64,000 nt of DNA from Trichomonas vaginalis G3. Its lineage: Eukaryota > Parabasalia > Trichomonadida > Trichomonadidae. The DNA is taken from the NCBI RefSeq assembly GCF_026262505.1, contig NC_067204.1:19136860-19200859 (forward strand). Reading direction: 5' to 3'. Every line of letters begins with the position of its first letter. Positions within the stretch are counted from its first letter, which is position 1. The notes below the pieces were generated by a model. It was not told where the DNA came from. It was given only the letters and a program-made list of their open reading frames with translations, and made no database searches. The translations under genes and the position numbers were made by a program. This document shows, piece after piece, positions 62,307 to 64,000 of this stretch.

Positions 62307-62308
62307 CT

Positions 62309-62893
62309 TTACTTTACATAACTGCCTGCTGCCATAAGTCTTTGACGCCAACCCATACCAGCTAATGAAGGTTGACTTGGTTTAGTTTCCAAACTAAACT
62401 TTGGTTTTGGTTTATCTTCAGTTTTTGGTTTTTCTTCTTCTATCGGTTTTTTGTCACTTTTCGGTTCCTCTGACTTTACTTCACTTGCAGGAACAGTTGT
62501 GTCGTCAACATCTTCATAAATATCATATGCCATTTGTTTTTGTTTTCCTTTCAACTTTTTGTGTTTGTTGTAAAGTTTAGAATATTTCGACTCTAAGTCA
62601 ATGAGATGTTCTATAATGAACTGTTGGTCAGTGAAGTAAACTTTTCCATCTGTTGTCTCGAAAGCTCCTTCAGACCTCAATATTTTATTTGTGAGAGTCT
62701 GTTTCTTTTTTGAGATACTAGCCGTTCCATTTCTATGAAAAGTGACTTTATAGTTAGGGTTTGTATTTCCAGATCTGGCACTTTCTATTATTGAATTTTT
62801 CTCTTCATCTGTAAGTTCTTTGACAGGTTTTGACAATGGTTCTGAACTTTTTGTTTGTGGTGTCAAATCTACCGTTTCAACTTCTTCGGTCAT
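62309..62893 (-). CDS. Conserved Polinton protein (194 aa), element B copy
   Basis: Looks whole. Nearly identical to 25866-26450. Ends GMGWRQRLMAAGSYVK. Its 3' end abuts the polymerase promoter region, and this is the point where the two elements stop being collinear. Unknown function. Confidence 0.75.
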   Translation of the reverse strand: MTEEVETVDLTPQTKSSEPLSKPVKELTDEEKNSIIESARSGNTNPNYKVTFHRNGTASISKKKQTLTNKILRSEGAFETTDGKVYFTDQQFIIEHLIDLESKYSKLYNKHKKLKGKQKQMAYDIYEDVDDTTVPASEVKSEEPKSDKKPIEEEKPKTEDKPKPKFSLETKPSQPSLAGMGWRQRLMAAGSYVK

Positions 62894-62912
62894 TTCATCT
62901 CAGTAAAAAATT

Positions 62913-63065
62913 TTAGTTTGGTTTGTTTTCAACTGGTTGTTGTTGTTTTTTAAGTCGGTCTAAAACTTCCTGAGGTATAGGAAGAACTTGACAAACACGT
63001 GGTGTAACTGCTGGAAGCCGACAAATCCATCTTGAACTTATTTGTCTCAATGCTGCATTGTTCAT
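62913..63065 (-). CDS. Conserved 50-aa protein
   Basis: A short but clean gene: MNNAALRQISSRWICRLPAV ... ending LKKQQQPVENKPN, then a stop. It is conserved at the same place in element A (25693-25846), which supports it as real. Basic first half, Gln/Pro-rich end. Unknown role, probably a small virion protein. Confidence 0.6.
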   Translation of the reverse strand: MNNAALRQISSRWICRLPAVTPRVCQVLPIPQEVLDRLKKQQQPVENKPN

Positions 63066-63084
63066 TTCATCTCAATAAAAAACT

Positions 63085-63484
63085 TTACATTCCCCACGTT
63101 TGAGGCGGTTGAGGTTGGTTATTGTTTACCCACTGTTGTGCATAGTTATATCCTCTGTTAAAGAATCTTTCACCTTGGTCCATATAGTGTCCTGCTTGGT
63201 TATAGTAGTCATTTGCTTTGTTATAATAGTTTCCTGCTTGTCTTCCTACATTGTCCATCCATCCTTGAACTTTTCCTCTTGTTTCAGGATTTGGAATAAG
63301 ATTTGTTGCATCTCGTGCTACATCCCAACCTTTCTGTACAGTTTGTATAATAGGTTGTGCTTTCTCTTTCAGTATACCTAATGTACTCAAATCTTCTTTC
63401 CAATTCCAAATGCACCTCTGGCTATTGTTCCACTGCGGGCAAAAATCTGGATGCAACTCCTGCTAATGCGCCAAATAAACCCAT
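63085..63484 (-). pseudogene. Minor-capsid-like amphipathic protein, Polinton B
   Basis: Homologue of 25275-25674: MGLFGALAGVASRFLP start, 'KAQPIIQTVQKGWDVARDAT', the Tyr/Asn/Gln repeat stretch and end 'PPQTWGM'. Divergent from the integrase by about 17 bases, as in element A. Protein VI-like role proposed from layout. Confidence 0.45.
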
Positions 63485-63501
63485 TTCTTATATGGTAAAA
63501 A

Positions 63502-64000
63502 ATGACGAATCCGAACAAGGACCCTATGTTTCTAAAGCGACAAAGAAAGCACTCATGATAAAAATCTTTAGTTCAACACCAAATGCTTGGTTTATGGATA
63601 TCTTGGAAAACATTCCGAGAGTTAGAACAGATGGACCTCCATACTGGTTAATATTTGTTGGTCAAAACACAAGATACTGTGAAGCCATACCATTATGGTC
63701 CAAAAATATTTTAGATGTAAAAACTGCTTTGACAATATTCGTTGACAAATACCATCCAACAAAACTGACATCTGACTGTGAAAGTTCTTTCAAATCAGAT
63801 GATGTAAAAAACTATCTGCGTTCAAAAAATGTAAACCAATATTTCATTGTCGACCAAAACCATTCTGCTCTTGGTGTCATTGACGGTTGTATAAAAATGT
63901 TAAGAGACTTAAACCAACCACAAGGTGGTGAAGCAAATGAAATGTCATATGACGACAAATATAGACACTTCTCCATGGCAAAGATGAGACAAGTTTTAAA
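63502..64000 (+). CDS. rve integrase of Polinton B, runs off the window
   Basis: Begins near 63502. DDE core segments 'NAWFMDILENIPRVRTDGPP', 'YWLIFVGQNTRYCEAIPL', 'YHPTKLTSDCE' and 'FIVDQNHSALGVIDGCIKML' are visible before the window edge. Same family as 24301-25257. The C-terminal part is outside the window. Confidence 0.8.

Larger units (their letters stand above)
45411..64000. mobile_element. Polinton (Maverick) element B, continues past the right edge
   Basis: Starts inside the minisatellite remnant with GTCAGGTATGAGGGGCTTCC and the shared inner repeat TAGAGCACTCAAAATAGTAT. It lies head-to-head with element A. Parts in order: long structural protein, capsid, penton, helicase, ATPase, KilA-N, T5orf172, tandem array, PolB, small proteins, integrase at the right edge. 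It is broken (of the order of fifteen or more breaks in view) and carries a 1.1-kb insertion in the capsid gene. Near identity of several proteins to those of A indicates recent activity of this family. Confidence 0.92.

Noticed and set aside
1-64000. tRNA or rRNA genes
   Set aside because: No cloverleaf-like or rRNA-like conserved sequence noticed on either strand by reading; a model search was not possible.

Overview
The window looks like nuclear DNA of a trichomonad parabasalid, most likely Tritrichomonas or a close relative. The host part is very AT-rich and has short intergenic spaces and no introns that I can recognise. Its gene types are those expanded in trichomonads: ankyrin-repeat proteins, a kinase-like plus Sel1-repeat protein, an S1/P1 nuclease and a small rhodanese. 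It also carries two Polinton (Maverick) elements, which are very abundant in this lineage. The species is inferred from content, not from any marker gene.

Host part, about 1-19.7 kb. The left edge holds the 3' part of a decayed Mutator-like DDE transposase. It is followed by an ankyrin gene whose start abuts a repeat, a membrane-anchored S1/P1-type nuclease, a multi-span membrane protein (minus), a single-domain rhodanese (minus), and a block of TA-flanked non-autonomous DNA transposons (6.7-9.1 kb), one containing an ~330-bp-arm foldback. Next come a pseudokinase-Sel1 gene (minus), a possible structured RNA near 12.1 kb, and an ankyrin gene that runs into a 5.4-kb 37-bp minisatellite. Seven single 33-residue ankyrin-repeat cassettes are embedded in that minisatellite.

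Polinton A (19,706-44,130) is inserted in the minisatellite and is bounded by inverted terminal repeats that begin with a 24-base A run. Left to right it carries a Dam-like methylase, small membrane and amphipathic proteins, a phage-like tail-fibre protein, an rve integrase, minor-capsid-like proteins, an HNH endonuclease, several KilA-N and T5orf172 genes, an A32-type packaging ATPase, an SF3 (D5-like) helicase, a presumed penton, the major capsid protein and a long basic structural protein. No DNA polymerase B is visible in it. It is broken (roughly twenty breaks, some of which may be assembly error).

A 1.08-kb TA-flanked DNA element lies in the residual minisatellite (44,215-45,295). Polinton B (about 45,411 to beyond the right edge) lies head-to-head with A. 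It repeats the structural block of A in near-identical form and also carries a family-B DNA polymerase where A has an unrelated gene block. It too is broken (of the order of fifteen or more breaks in view). Its major capsid gene is split by a 1,102-bp insertion with a 4-bp target duplication.

That insertion (49,300-50,401) is the most unusual thing here. It has no convincing gene and is built almost entirely of about fifteen consecutive, different, miRNA-precursor-sized stem-loops that fall into a few recurring loop classes. Other notable features are palindromic or tandem inserts at one loop of the KilA-N genes, tandem arrays of different sequence placed beside the start of the same gene family in the two elements, and a shared AT-rich promoter-like motif before most Polinton genes.
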